Source of the DNA: Maylandia zebra
Lineage: Eukaryota; Chordata; Actinopteri; Cichliformes; Cichlidae
Reading direction: 5' to 3'
DNA length: 64,000 bases
NCBI RefSeq assembly: GCF_041146795.1
Contig: NC_135167.1
Location: forward strand, 2,460,954-2,524,953
In this document: one piece after another, positions 1 through 12,680 of the stretch
Layout of the letters: each line of letters begins with the position of its first letter
How positions within the stretch are numbered: the first letter of the stretch is position 1
Position numbers and translations under genes: made by a program
The notes under the pieces: generated by a model
The model's input: the letters and a program-made list of their open reading frames with translations, nothing else
The model's database searches: none
Told to the model about the DNA's origin: nothing

Positions 1-1620
1 CGAGCAGACAGCCTCGTACCTCTAATAAACTCCGCCGTGAGCTCTTTTTAAACATTTCACACGTTTCATTGTTGGTTTGTTTTTTTTAAAGGTAGAGACA
101 GATGTTTATGTTTTACAGAAAAAGGTTTATCGTCTGAAACGTGAATATTGTCAGGTTTTCTGCAACTGCTGCTGTTCTGATCCTCAACAGTACATCTCAG
201 GGTTTACACATCAGAGTCACAAAAGCTTCTGTCGGCTTCTTTTTCTGAGAGAAGAAGAACTCAAATGAAAAGTTTTCAAAATGTCAACACAGCGCCATGA
301 AACACTGTATTGTATGTATTTAAAAATAAAACGAGGTCATTCCTGACTCTTCACATGGAAAAAAATCCTCTTGGGGTCACCCTGCTCCTGTGAAGTCACT
401 CATCGCTCATATTTTTCTGTAGAAAAATGTGGGAACTTTGTCACGTGGACTGTCAGCATCAGGAACAGCAGGCTACAGAAAAGTGGGAGCGATGAGTTAC
501 TTTACAGCAGCGGGGTGACTCATGATGTGTGTTCTCACAATGTGAGTATTTGCATGAATCAGATTGTGATCTTATCTTAATTCACAGTTTTTAGCCGGTG
601 AGCTCTCTATGGTCTCAGCTCTATTTTTTGTGCATGATGACATGATATGACATCAGTTCTCAGGCACTGAGTTTCATCCCTGTAAATCTTCCCACCCCGG
701 CCCATCCTCCTGCTGAACCACCAGCAGGAATATGGAGCCCTCGCAGCTCCCTCATACTTTAATAACAGCACTTGTGTGTGGCGCACCCTGTGGTTACCCT
801 ATCACTCCACAGATGTGTCCTGGTGATGCAATGACACACTCGAGCTGACTCAAGCGTCAGACTACATTCACTTCCTGCTGCTGGAGTGAGGTTCTGAGGT
901 CAGCAGAAGTCGAAGGAGGAAATAAACACAAAACATTTAGTGTTTGTTTTTAAATACATTTTAAATATTTATTTTGGAGGGTTGATGAATTTGAAGTCAT
1001 GTGGAGCAGGATGAGGAAAACTGACTGAAGCAACAAAGGCGAGCCTTTATTTCATCTGATGAAACCTCCATAAAGGTCAGCAGAGTGAACGCCATCCAAA
1101 GCTGGTTAGGAGCATGCAGAGACGATTAAAAATGCAGAGACATTAAGCTGACAAGTTAAAACAGGAAGTGAGAGGCAGTAACTAAGCAGGAAAATACAGA
1201 CACATGAATTACTTTCACTCGGGGAGTTTGTGAGGAAAGGCATAAACTCTTAATACAAAGGAACTAACCTAAAAATGAAGGACTCAGCCGCTGTAGTAAT
1301 TTTGATATGACAAATGTAGGAAGTATGATCACGCACAGGAAGCGGGGCTACGTACCGGTTCCTCCTGCTGCCCCTCCCCTTGGCCCAGTGAGGAAAACCC
1401 TAAGATCGTGACAGCTCAGAATAACTCACGAGAATGTGCTGCGTTCAGGCTGAGAGAAGCCGGGCTGATAACCTGCAGGGCCCCTGCCTCATCACGTAGG
1501 TCATATAGCCTTCATATACTTCCTGCAAGTGCTTAGCCAAGTGAAACATGTGCTGCTAAAATACAGAGCTGTTTTTAACTTCTTACCTTTTAAAAATGCA
1601 TCTCAAACGCAAACTGTAGG
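1..1620. other. No gene recognised
   Basis: I see only short chance open frames on both strands and no recognisable protein motif, exon pair or repeat terminus. AT-rich stretches with AATAAA-like strings occur near 25 and 325, but nothing ties them to a transcript. Confidence 0.4.
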
Positions 1621-3798
1621 CACGTATCATAGGCCACATTCTTCGGAGGCCGCATTTGTAGACCGCCTTTTGCTAACTTTGTTTGTATTTTGTCTTTTTA
1701 ATCTGTTATATCTTGTAAAGCACTTTGTGATCTCTATCTAGAAATGTGCTATATAAATAAAATTTTACTTACTTACTTACTTACTTACCGATTACATCAC
1801 AGCCAGGTGAGGAAGGCTGTCCTGATTCGAAGGCTGCTCCAAATGCAGCTGACAAATGCGCCCTTCTTTTCCCCGGATTTGAAGGATGGCTCGGGTGTAT
1901 CCTTCATGGCCCAACCTATCCCAGAATTCATAGCGCTGCCCAGCCGATTCCTGTTTCCAACAATGGCGGCAGCTACTTAGTTATAATTTTACTTAAACTA
2001 TAATTTTGCTCTTATTACTCTTTCTGTGTTACACAAGAATGTAGCTGTAGAAACTTCAAATATCTGCTCGGTTTATCAAGACATCGCATATTTGCAAAAG
2101 TGCTCCAACGTTTTCGGAGACGTCTGTTACCCACCAGCTCGATAGCTGACCAGGGCGAACAGCTGACCGGGGCGAGAACAGCGAACTCCCCCCACATCAT
2201 TTTCAAACCCCCCGCAGTCTTTCACTACTCAGGTTAAACATGATATATAAGTCACTTAGATAACTTAGATAACTTCGAAGGACCCGGCCCACATAGACCG
2301 CGAAGGCCAGGTCCTCAGGAGGATGCGGCCTATGAATTGGGACATAGCTTGTGCCTCTGCGGCGCAGCTAGCATGGGGATAACTTTCATAACTACTGTGA
2401 GGCTCCACGATCCACCGCTGCAGTACAACGTAGTCCATTAGAGTGAACTGAGATGATGCGACGCTTCCATTCAGCAGCTCTGAACTCCCGCTGTTACTCG
2501 GTAACCATGGATACCACAGAGCGGCCTAAACGTGTGCAGCTCGAGTGTGCTGTTTGTCCAGGACTCTCTGAAAATCTCTAATTAAGACTTTGTTCACTCA
2601 CATGCAGAACATTACACACACCAAGTCGTTGTGCAATGCATGAATTTTGAGTGTCGCCTCAGATCACACACAGCAAACAAAGACTGCAGGGTTTGGCTGT
2701 GCTGGGTGCGCTCACTGCCCCTCACCCCTGAAACTGTAAGTACATGGTAGACTGTAGACAACCTGATGGACACGTGTGACTGACAGTTTGTTGGCTATCC
2801 TGGTTTACTGGCCTTTTAAATTAATGCAGCTTGTGGAGTGAGCTAACTGGAGTTAGCTGGTAACTTAGCACGCCAGCCTGTCATCCAAATGTGGTCACTT
2901 CTGGCTTTGAAAGTCTAAGGTGGCAGCAGCCACACTGCTAATGTTCATGTGTCTGACTGCAGAGTCCAAAATCAGTTGTTGACTAAAGATGGTGCCTAAT
3001 TCCATCCTTTACATACATGCTGTGTCCAAATTCAGCATGAGGACCCGGCCTTCGCGGTCTACGTAGGCCGGGTCCGTCGAAGATAGAGAAAGCCGTAAGT
3101 GTGAGGCTGTGAAATGGGACGGTCTGGCCTTCAGCGTCACCGCTGTCTCTGTAGAGTTTAATAAACTCAACCATCTCACACTTCTGTTTAATCAGTTTTT
3201 TGTTTGACGTTTATGAAAACTAGAACTTTAATCTCAGCCAAACCGATTTACTCAGGAACAAATAAAGCACTGAAAAAAGCCAAACAATAACATGTTTAAG
3301 TTATCTAAGTGACTTATGTATCATGTTTAACCTGAGTAGCAAAAGACCGCGAGGGTCTGAAAACAATGTGCCGGGAGTTCGCTGTTCTCGTCGGCTCTAG
3401 TGAGCCTTGACCTCATGGTCCGCTCCAAGCTGGTGGGTAACAGACGTCTCAAATATGCGATGTCTTGATAAACCGAGCTGATATTTGAAGTTTACACAGC
3501 TACATTCTCGCCTGAAATTATCTTAAAACTTTATTTTGTGACCCAGAAAGAGAAATAAGAATAATATTAAAATTAAATAGCTGCCGCCAATGTTGGAAGC
3601 TGGAATTGGCTGGGCCGTGCTATGAATTATGGGATATGGTGGGCTACGAAGGATACACCCGAGCCATCCTTCAAATCTGGGGAAAAGGAGGACACATTTG
3701 TTGGAGTCTTCGAATTTGGACAGCCTTCGTCCCATCGCTGTGACGTAGTCGGTCTACAAATGCAGCCTCTGAAGGATGCAGCCTATGAATTGGGACAC
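1621..3798. mobile_element. Foldback (long-TIR) non-autonomous DNA element
   Basis: The two ends are long inverted copies of each other. The left arm runs from about 1621 to 2290 and the right arm from about 3290 to 3798. Shared landmarks in opposite orientation include 'GCATTTGTAGACCG', 'TTTGAAGGATGGCTCGGGTGTATC', given here only as the words around 1880 and 3660, the string 'CTGTTACCCACCAGCT' near 2124 and 3435, and 'AACCTGAGTAG' near 2235 and 3330. A second, shorter inverted pair around 'GACCGCGAAGGCC' lies further inside at about 2297 and 3047. There is no transposase frame, so it is non-autonomous. The superfamily is not certain. The left arm is interrupted by a LINE tail (1666..1787). 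Confidence 0.7.
1666..1787 (+). mobile_element. 5'-truncated L2-type LINE tail
   Basis: About 120 bp ending in the pattern 'GTGCTATATAAATAAAATTTTACTTAC' (read near 1746-1775) followed by a (TTAC)n tail. This is the usual form of L2-clade LINE 3' ends in fish. It splits the left arm of the foldback element after 'TAGACCG'. The right arm carries the uninterrupted sequence at about 3745-3760, which gives an empty-site comparison. Confidence 0.6.
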
Positions 3799-5249
3799 GG
3801 CTACAGTCTGTGGCAATTGTCCACAGGCTCAGCACCAACGTTTCAGTCAGTTTTTTCTCTAATGTTTAGGTCTGTGTGACGTCAGCTCTGTCACACCAGG
3901 ATAAGAGCGAGTTATTCACTTCCCACCTGTGTTTTTAACGGTGCATTTGCTTCTGGAAGCTTTTCTGAAGCCCTCAGTGCAGAGAGAGGGAAGCTTGTTT
4001 GGTACCTGTGGGGTAAAATTCAGGGCAAACAAAGCTCGCAATCTTTCAGCTTAAAATGTCTTTAAGATCCTTCTGGGATTCTTTATTAAGGTAAACGTTC
4101 AGGGTACGGGCCTTCAGCTGAATGATTCAAAGTGAAACTGTAACAGTGCTTTTACAAGTTACTGATTAAATCCAGCCTCTGTTATCACAATAAGTCTTAT
4201 GCTAGAGTTTCCTTGTTTACTCTGTGTGGAGTTTATGCTCTTTGTGTCTTTGACAGTGCTTTTTGGCACAGAAACCAGTGAGGTGATGCAATGCCGCTGC
4301 AGTCTCCTCCCTCTCGCTATAAAGCCTTGCTGCCTGTATTTAGAAGCAGAGCTCGCCTGCCAGATCAGCCTGTGAGACGTCCTAACTTTACGTTTAAAAT
4401 GAACTTGAAACGAGTTTGTTTGTGCCGTCGTGTTAAGATTCTAAAAGTCTTAAATCTTAAAAAACACAGGCAGTAGCTAATAGTTCACCTCAGCCTGCTG
4501 CTAAAGCTTGATGCCTTCACACAAAACCAGTCTAACAATTAACAATTACGCTGAATTAAAAAACAAACAATTTCAGCAGCTTCCTCCACTGATTCTATAA
4601 ATAACTTGTGTGTCAAACCTGTTCATTGCATCACTGTCCCACAGAGGAAAGAGGATATGTGTCTGATTAGAATTAAAAGGCCGATTCTTCCTGCTTCTTT
4701 GAACCCTTTCACTCCCATTGACCGACTTCCTCTCTGTGAGTGACAAGGAAACCAGGGCATGCAATACGGGTTTTCCACACTCACATCATCGTTCGGGCAC
4801 CTGCAATGATTCAGGATGACTGATTCTCACTGTCATTGTTTTGGGTTTTGAATCTAATCCTCAGATTTTTTTAAATATTCCTTTCAGTTGTTTTCGCAGC
4901 TAACATGTCAGAAATGTTGTAATCTCACACTCAGCAGTCCTGCACGTGTACGGCGTTTACACACAGAGACCAACATGAAGCCTTCTGTCTGTCGGTGGGA
5001 CGTCAGTGCCTCGGAAACCTGACGAGTTTTTATTATAGTGTCATTTTAGTCGGTGTATTTGGCAGCAAGTCTGCAGCTCCTTTGGACTTTTTCATATGTT
5101 ATCTGTGGCGACCTCGTAAATCCTGATCTGTCTCATGAAAATCATCCTTTGTACATGAAACTCATAGAAAATGCACAAAAAATGAAGAATGCATTTTTTT
5201 GTTACCGTGCACACATATATGGAACATAAGTATAACCTTTAAACATTTA
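3799..5249. other. No gene recognised
   Basis: Only short unconvincing frames are present. No exon structure, RNA gene or repeat terminus was recognised between the foldback element and the first Tc1 copy. Confidence 0.4.
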
Positions 5250-6853
5250 CAGTGGGGCAAAAAAGTATTTAGTCAGCCACCGATTGTGCAAGTTCCCCCA
5301 CCTAAAATGATGACAGAGGTCAGTAATTTGCACCAGAGGTACACTTCAACTGTGAGAGACAGAATGTGAAAAGAAAATCCATGAATCCACATGGTAGGAT
5401 TTGTAAAGAATTTATTGGTAAATCAGGGTGGAAAATAAGTATTTGGTCAATAACAAAAATACAACTCAATACTTTGTAACATAACCTTTGTTGGCAATAA
5501 CAGAGGTCAAACGTTTACTATAGGTCTTTACCAGGTTTGCACACACAGTAGCTGGTATTTTGGCCCATTCCTCCATGCAGATCTTCTCGAGAGCAGTGAT
5601 GTTTTGGGGCTGTCGCCGAGCAACACGGACTTTCAACTCCCGCCACAGATTTTCTATGGGGTTGAGGTCTGGAGACTGGCTAGGCCACTCCAGGACTTTC
5701 AAATGCTTCTTACGGAGCCACTCCTTTGTTGCCCGGGCGGTGTGTTTTGGATAATTGTCATGTTGGAAGACCCAGCCTCGCTTCATCTTCAAAGTTCTCA
5801 CTGATGGAAGGAGGTTTTGGCTCAAAATCTCACGATACATGGCCCCATTCATTCTGTCCTTAACACGGATCAGTCGTCCTGTCCCCTTGGCAGAAAAACA
5901 GCCCCATAGCATGATGTTTCCACCCCCATGCTTCACAGTAGGTATGGTGTTCTTGGGATGCAACTCAGTATTCTTCTTCCTCCAAACACGACGAGTTGAG
6001 TTTATACCAAAAAGTTCTACTTTGGTTTCATCTGACCACATGACATTCTCCCAATCCTCTGCTGTATCATCCATGTGCTCTCTGGCAAACTTCAGACGGG
6101 CCTGGACATGCACTGGCTTCAGCAGCGGAACACGTCTGGCACTGCGGGATTTGATTCCCTGCCGTTGTAGTGTGTTACTGATGGTGACCTTTGTTACTTT
6201 GGTCCCAGCTCTCTGCAGGTCATTCACCAGGTCCCCCCGTGTGGTTCTGGGATCTTTGCTCACCGTTCTCATGATCATTTTGACCCCACGGGATGAGATC
6301 TTGCGTGGAGCCCCAGATCGAGGGAGATTATCAGTGGTCTTGTATGTCTTCCATTTTCTGATGATTGCTCCCACAGTTGATTTTTTCACACCAAGCTGCT
6401 TGCCTATTGTAGATTCACTCTTCCCAGTCTGGTGCAGGTCTACAATACTTTTCCTGGTGTCCTTCGAAAGCTCTTTGGTCTTGGCCATGGCGGAGTTTGG
6501 AGTCTGACTGTTTGAGGCTGTGGACAGGTGTCTTTTATACAGATGATGAGTTCAAACAGGTGCCATTCATACAGGTAACGAGTGGGGGACAGAAAAGCTT
6601 CTTACAGAAGACGTTACAGGTCTGTGAGAGCCAGAGATTTTCCATGTTTGAGGTGACCAAATACTTATTTTCCACCCTGATTTACGAATAAATTCTTTAC
6701 AAATCCTACCATGTGGATTCATGGATTTTTTTTTCACATTCTGTCTCTCACAGTTGAAGTGTACCTCTGGTGCAAATTACTGACCTCTGTCATCATTTTA
6801 AGTGGGGGAACTTGCACAATCGGTGGCTGACTAAATACTTTTTTGCCCCACTG
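5250..6853 (-). mobile_element. Tc1/mariner transposon, copy 1 (complete)
   Basis: The element begins CAGTGGGGCAAAAAAGTATT and ends with the inverse, flanked by TA on both sides (5248-5249 and 6854-6855). The terminal inverted repeats are roughly 200 bp long. The outer sequence 'CAGTGGGGCAAAAAAGTATTT' and an inner related block 'AAATAAGTATTTGGTCA' recur in each arm, which suggests the IR/DR layout known for Sleeping Beauty-type elements. It carries one full-length transposase frame on the - strand. It is almost the same, base for base, as copy 2 at 22714..24318, so both moved recently or come from one recent source. Confidence 0.95.
5466..6488 (-). CDS. Tc1-family DD34E transposase, 340 aa
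   Basis: This is the transposase that cuts and re-inserts the surrounding element at TA sites in the nucleus. Residues 1-110 hold a paired-like DNA-binding region: a first helix-turn-helix around 15-45 and a linker and second helix-turn-helix around 57-110. The DDE catalytic residues are D153 (in WSDETKV), D244 (in FQHDN) and E279 (in NPIENLW), with 34 residues between the last two. Length and catalytic numbering equal those of Sleeping Beauty (340 aa; D153, D244, E279). No stop or frameshift is seen. Compared with copy 2 it has M193 instead of V and Y246 instead of D. Residue 246 lies in the conserved block after the second catalytic aspartate (usually DNDPKH), so the Y may weaken this copy. 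The large open frame on the opposite strand is a shadow. Confidence 0.93.
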   Translation of the reverse strand: MAKTKELSKDTRKSIVDLHQTGKSESTIGKQLGVKKSTVGAIIRKWKTYKTTDNLPRSGAPRKISSRGVKMIMRTVSKDPRTTRGDLVNDLQRAGTKVTKVTISNTLQRQGIKSRSARRVPLLKPVHVQARLKFAREHMDDTAEDWENVMWSDETKVELFGINSTRRVWRKKNTELHPKNTIPTVKHGGGNIMLWGCFSAKGTGRLIRVKDRMNGAMYREILSQNLLPSVRTLKMKRGWVFQHDNYPKHTARATKEWLRKKHLKVLEWPSQSPDLNPIENLWRELKVRVARRQPQNITALEKICMEEWAKIPATVCANLVKTYSKRLTSVIANKGYVTKY

Positions 6854-6855
6854 TA

Positions 6856-8447
6856 CGTATGCCCCAATGGATACTCGTGAATATCTGAGGCAGGAATTTA
6901 CTCTTATAAAGCACCTAACCTCCCAGGTGTACTGCTTACCTGGTGTCAGTGGAAAAGGAAGAGGAACAGGCAAAATTTACCGAAATAATGTAACAGTGAT
7001 GGAAGCTTTAGATGTGTGTAAAAGGCTGTTTAGTGTCAGGAATTTTAGGTTTGTCTATAATTCAGCGTTTCAGACAAACAGAGTCTAACTGCTATGATTC
7101 ATGAAAAGCACAAACTGTGGATGAAACCAAGAAGAGCTGTTTGGGATTCTTTGCATATTTACATACTTTAAATATATAATGATATTGAGGCATTTCTGCA
7201 GATTTTCCCTCATGTGCATGCAGCATACTGCATGCACACTATGACGCAGTGATGCAAACATGAACAGCCTTCTGTTGTTTCGGTCGGGCTGATGTACGTA
7301 CAGGAATGTGACGTGGGACTTTCTGCAAAATATCCAGCCAAGGCGGCAGAGTTTCAGGGGCATTCCAGTCGACACCTGCGACACCATCTTCCTGTACTAC
7401 AGCATCAAAGGGTGAAGTTTGTGAAGAGCGCTGGGAGGTGACATTAAAGTGTCCAAGAAATTAAGAATGACGGGTGAATAATCGAGTAATGCAGACATTT
7501 TGTTCATTTTCAGTAATTTACAGAATTAGTGAAATGTAACTGTGCACTGACATAAATCCACTGGAAAATAACCGAATCTGAGGTCACAGATAAAGGAAGC
7601 AGCAGGCTCAGTTTCTTATTGACATCCAAATAACACAGGTCTGCAAACAGAACATTGTATATGATTTTTTTTGACTGTTTCTTATAGATTTTTACTCACT
7701 GGGAAAAATCCTCTAAAAGTTCCACCTCATCAGGTTTTCTTGCAACACTCATGTTTTTACTGTAATTAACCTTTTTCAACTGAAATCTGGTATCCTATAA
7801 TTGAATCAAAAAACCATATCCAATAAGGATTCCTTACATTAATTTAATGTTTCTAAGAGCGAGACATACAACTAGAAAATGTGAGGAATTGAGGGGGGTC
7901 AGTAGGAGGGGGGAGGGTACGGTGGGTTTGGCGGTGTGAGGAGCTCAGATGGTCGTGTCCCAAAAGGTTTATTTTGTTCATAGCCAAAGCTAAAGAAAAA
8001 GTGTGCACAGTTAAATTATTGATACTTTTCATTGCTGTTGTGCTTTTTTTTAATGTAAACTACTCGTGTTTTGCAAAAAACTGAACGTGATGGAGGGAAA
8101 TGAAATCATTTTTGGGTTCAGCACCCTAAAAAACATACAATTTACCCGAAATATCCCATGCAGCTGAAAATATTTTTTGTTTTGTTTTTTGGAGACCTGT
8201 GTAATCTGAGTCTTTGCAGCAGGGGACTCGCCCCCTGCTGGGCATTAGAGAGAATACAGGTTTGAAGACAAGAAGGAAGTTTTTGCATTAGGCCGTCAGG
8301 AGTCTGCCTAACCAGGTTATTATAGTTAATTCAAACTACACTAAAAGAACAAATTTAAATAAAATCAAAATAACTGACAATCTAAACTTGTCAATTTAAA
8401 TAAAATGGAAATATGAATAAAACTCCCCACTCACCCCTGCTGGCGGT
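6856..8447. other. No gene recognised
   Basis: Nothing recognisable. The short frames on either strand show no known motif. Homopolymer T runs and AT-rich stretches are frequent around 7660-8180. Confidence 0.4.
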
Positions 8448-8835
8448 CTATCCTTCAAGCTCGTATCAGTATCTGAGCTGCTCCTGTTCCTAGGACTGCG
8501 CTCTTCTGCACAGAGGTCTCCGATGTTGTTTCTGGGATCTGCTGGAGCCACTTGCCCAGTTTGGGGGTCCCTACCACTGGGAGCACCGTTACCTTCACCC
8601 TCCACATCTTCTTGAGCTCTTCTCTGAGCCCTTGGTCCTTCTCAAGCTTCTCGTGTTCCTTCTTCCTGATGTTGCTGTCATTCAGTATCACTGCATCGAT
8701 CACTACAGCCGTCTTCCTCTGCTTGTCTTACGCCACTATGTCCGGTTGGTTAGCCATTTGTCCGCCTGTATCTGTCCCACAGGATCTTTGCTTGGTCATT
8801 CTCAACCACCCTAGGGGGCGTGTCCCATTTTGACA
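8448..8835 (-). mobile_element. Fragment of a non-LTR retrotransposon, C-terminal endonuclease region
   Basis: Read on the - strand, broken frames give a stretch resembling the C-terminal end of LINE proteins with a restriction-like endonuclease (R2/R4/Rex6-like). It reads 'ENDQAKILWD', then 'TAVVIDAVILNDSNIRKKEH', then 'EKLEKDQGLREELKKMW' and 'VTVLPVVGTPKLGKWLQQIP'. Frames shift at least twice (near 8500 and 8720) and a stop interrupts the 'ANQPD' part, so it is a dead fragment. The clade assignment is from memory of the motif pattern. Confidence 0.6.
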
Positions 8836-11640
8836 TGAAGTTTGTTATCCTTAAAGTTCTTTCAAAAGACTCCAGCCAATCCAAAATGCAGTGATAGACC
8901 TCACAGTACCATATCACCCTATTAGAGCACTTCGCTCTTGCACTGCAGGCCTACTTGTTCTTCCTACAGTATTTAAAAATAGAATGGGAGGGAGAGCCTT
9001 CAGCTTCGTCCCCTCTTTAGGAGACAGACACTGTCTCTATTTTGAAGGCTGCAGTACTGCATGTCCTTAAGTTTTGTCTTCTCTCTGTCATAGGGTGTAA
9101 GCAGACAGCTTCCCTTCCCTAAGTCTGGTCCTGATGAAGCCTGTTGGAGAAAAGGTGGTGCAGTGTGCCTGCTGTTATGGAAGGGGGAATTATCTTTAGA
9201 GACTGAAACAGTTTTTATAGCTGTGTTACGTCCACACATGACATGTTTATTTCTGCTGTAAGTTTGGACATTTGAACACGAGAGTCTGGGGGACTGATTG
9301 GCTTCTGGGAAAGTGTTCGGTTTGTTTTTTCCACTTAGACGTTCTTTCAGTTTCACAGCTTCACATTTCTCTGAGTCAGTGAAGCTGAAATAGGCTGATA
9401 GCAGCAGGTTAATTTGGGATGTCATGCAGCCTGGTCTGCAGGAATTACACAGAGATGAAAAGTTTCTGTTTCCCGTTAAGGAAAAACGGGACTTGCCAGT
9501 TTTCCTAGCAAAGCTGCTGCTTATCTCTTTACAAAGATAAGAATGAAAATTGAATAAATGCAGGAAAATGAACCTGACTGCTTAAACACGCAGATCTGGG
9601 TAGTTTTCCTCATGGATCTGACGCACTGACGAGGCGTCTCACTCTATTCTGCTCTGAATTATTTACGTCCTACTTTCCTCGCAGATGCACATCCCTTTAG
9701 TCACCACTGGAAGGAAGGAGTTTCCTCTTGTTATGACTTATCATCACAAATGCAAACAGTGAATTCTGGGTGACTCAACACCTTGACGCAACCGGGACAC
9801 AACTTTTAGGGCTTTGGCTTCAGCGAGCCTGGCTGCGGTCCAATCAAAGCAAGCAACAGCAACAGTCCCGTGTTTACAGAAAAAGCTTTCTGACGCACAA
9901 TGTGAGATGGGCACATTGGAACATTCTTGGTAAATGCTTTCGTCCGTCTTGCGCCGGTCCAAGAATTTCACCTCTAGCGGCACAATACGAATGCCCCCGG
10001 CCGTCCCTCTTAATTTAGCGGGACCGGTCCTTTTGTTCTCTTCTGTTGAGTGAGTTGATTGCAGCACTGATAGGCTCAGACTAAAAGAAAGGAATCTGCT
10101 TGTTGCACCAAATGCTGGCCTGCAGGTCATGTGTTTGTTTCCCTCACTATGGAGAGACTGTATATCATATTTCAGCAGGTATATTCCAAACATTTCACAT
10201 AATGTACTGTCCCTGATTTATTAAAAAGCACATTTGAACACAGGTGCAATATTAGTATGTGCATTTTTAAATATATAGAGTCGTGACCCAAAAAGGCACC
10301 AGAAACACAAAGACTATCAGACTGGTGTCAAACACCACTGAGGACAAAGTACGTTTTCTAGTTTTAAATAAGTTGATGTGTCACAGCAAACAGAGGTTTA
10401 TTTACGTAAATCAATTAATGTATGACACAATAAAAATACCAAAATAAAATGAGATCAAATAAAACATGAAGCACATTATTTTGAAAAGCCAAACACATAT
10501 AAAATAATGAATAAGACAAATAAAATTCCCTCTGAAGTTAAATGAACACATTTAAGCTCATGATGAAAGTCAACAAGAGGAAATACGCTTGTTTTTCTTC
10601 CACTTCTCTCCTTTTGCCTCCTAAACGAGCTCACCACAACGAGGAAGTAGAAACACAAAATTGCACACAGTCACAATAAATGTGCGGGTTTTCTCAAAGT
10701 GTGAAAACAGATTCACAGAAACTTTTTTCTGGTGGAAGTGGACGAGGAAGTGAAAACCGCCACACAACTCACAACGTCACCCCACAGCGCTGCAGTCCGG
10801 CCTGCGAGTACCTGGACAGGTGTTTGTGTTTCAGACTCAACACGCTGAAAATGAAAGAGAATAACAGAGATCTGTAATCTGTGCTCCGACCTCACAGGTC
10901 AGAGGTCGTGCTGACTGGAGCACTGTGACTTTGTCCTGCTAATACTACCAGTATTACTGTTCATTACAACAGTATTACTACCATTACTACTGCACTACAA
11001 CTTGTACCATATGTGCTTTATAAAGTTAAATTCATATCAAACATATTAAACATAGCTGCTATGATCTTTTCTACTCATTCCTCTGCATCTACCAGCAGTG
11101 TCGAGGCTCTGCGGTCAGAGGGTCCCAGAGGAAACCAAGTGACTGTTTTTAATGTTTCTAATGTTTCTAATGAAGCCGTGGAAGGACTTTATTTTTATTT
11201 ATTTAAAATGAGAAATCCCAGCCGCTTGTGGCCCCGTCCCTCTCTGAGCCGATATTTCTTCCTTTTAAAAGGGAGTTTTTCCTTCCTACTGTCACCAGAG
11301 TACTTACTCAAACAGGGTCGTGTCATTGTTGTTGTTTTCAAATCGGATGAGTTCTGCCAATACAGACCGATCAGTTTGTAATTTTCACATAAAGCTCTGC
11401 CGAGTTTATTTCTCTGATTTATTGACAACAAATCAGAGAAATAAAAAAAGAGAGAAATAGATCAAATGTGATATTCAAAGACAGATTTTAGTTAAAAGTA
11501 AAATGAGATTTCGTTGCATTTTTCTTTGGTGGTTTTAACATCATTTAAAAAAAGAAATCCTCTGTAAGGGGTTTCTCTGAATCCTGTCAGAAAGGAGAAG
11601 AAGTGGAACCAAAGGGGAACCGTGACTTCTTAGAACACAC
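8836..11640. other. No gene recognised
   Basis: Two - strand frames of about 140-150 codons (near 9000-9425 and 9744-10193) show no familiar domain and no coding-like neighbours, so I treat them as chance. A short TTA/CTA-rich simple repeat lies at about 10935-10990. The right end leads into the promoter of the chemokine gene. Confidence 0.35.
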
Positions 11641-11664
11641 TGAGCCATGAACGTGGACGTCGGA

Positions 11665-11670
11665 TATAAA
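11665..11670 (+). promoter_or_regulatory. TATA box of the chemokine gene
   Basis: TATAAA lies 75 bp before the start codon at 11745, followed by a purine-rich stretch. The spacing allows transcription to begin near 11695-11700 and a 5' leader of about 45-50 nt, as is usual for inducible chemokine genes. Confidence 0.6.
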
Positions 11671-11744
11671 GGGAGCAGCGAGCAGGTCGGAGCACATCAG
11701 CCCTGCACATTCCAACAGAAGAACATCTGTCTGTGTCGGGAACC

Positions 11745-12680
11745 ATGAAGACTCTGCTGGCTCTCACAGTCCTGACGCTCATCTGCTTCCTGAAGCACAG
11801 CTCTGCCAGTGAGTACCGCTGACCTCTGACCTCTGAGCGCCGTGAGTCTGAGCTGCACTCGTATTAACTCTGTGTGTGTGTCCACAGTGCCAGTCGCTAT
11901 GGAAATGGTGATAAACGGTGTCGAATGCTGCCAGGCCGTCACTAATAAAATCCACATACCAGTGGACAAGGTGAAGCATGTGATGAAGAGCAGCGGCTGC
12001 AGTCGTGATGCAATCATGTGAGTACATGAAAGTCAGGTTACAGGTGTTGCAGGTCTCTGTGCAGATGCAGAACTGTAGAGTGCGGCTAACCTGCATTAAT
12101 ATCTTTGATGTTTTAGTTCATTTAGGAGGCATCGAATTTGGAGGAGTTGCAATTAAAGAGGATTTTAGAACATTTTGACTTTGAGATTTTTATTTTGCCT
12201 CTAGTCTTCTGATTGAGACAGTTGTAGTATGTTATTGTGAAGTAGGCTTACACAAGTGCAGTTAGAACTGGGAGGCTCTTATTATGAAAAACCAGCGTGC
12301 ACTCTCTCTTGGCTTCATGTTTGGGCTCCACCAGTCTGAAACTCAGTAAATTTGATCGTCTTCTGTGTGTTCATCATCGACTGGTAAAACTAAGTACTGA
12401 GAAAAATGAAACTGGCTGCTGTGTGACTTATTTTTCAGCTTCTTTCCATCAGTGGCCCTGTTTGCGATGTTGTGACGTGTACATTGACACTGTGTCGTGT
12501 GTTTCTTACAGCGTCACTACTCGGAAGAAGAAGTTCTGCCTTGATCCTGAATGGAAACATGCGCAGATGCATCTGGAAGAATTCAAGAAAAGATCAGCGC
12601 CCACCACTCTGGAACCTGAAACCACTAAAGAAATGAAGACAAACGTCTCGTCCACCACTCTGAAGCCCACAACCATCTGA
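11745..12680 (+). CDS. CC chemokine, three exons, 120 aa
   Basis: This is a secreted small cytokine expected to attract leukocytes through a G-protein-coupled receptor. Exons are 11745..11808, 11888..12017 and 12512..12680. The donors are GTGAGT and GTGAGT and the acceptors end ACAG and ACAG. Intron phases are 1 then 2, the normal chemokine pattern. Residues 1-21 form a signal peptide with a Leu-rich core (MKTLLALTVLTLICFLKHSSA region). The mature part has the adjacent pair in VECCQ, a third Cys 22 residues on in SSGC, and the fourth in KFCLDP 14 residues later, the CC fold. The C-terminal helix is followed by an unusual Thr/Pro/Glu-rich tail of about 35 residues that could be O-glycosylated. 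The start is the only ATG in good context before the signal peptide. I do not assign a named orthologue, because fish CC chemokines have many lineage-specific members. Confidence 0.92.

Noticed and set aside
5755-6507. 250-codon + strand frame over the Tc1 element
   Set aside because: It is antisense to the transposase and has no independent motif. The same shadow appears as a 315-codon frame in copy 2 (23024..23971).
8552-8833. 93-codon + strand frame
   Set aside because: It is antisense to the LINE endonuclease fragment, whose protein similarity is on the - strand.
9744-10193. 149-codon - strand frame
   Set aside because: No recognisable domain, no supporting exon and unremarkable composition, so it is treated as a chance frame.
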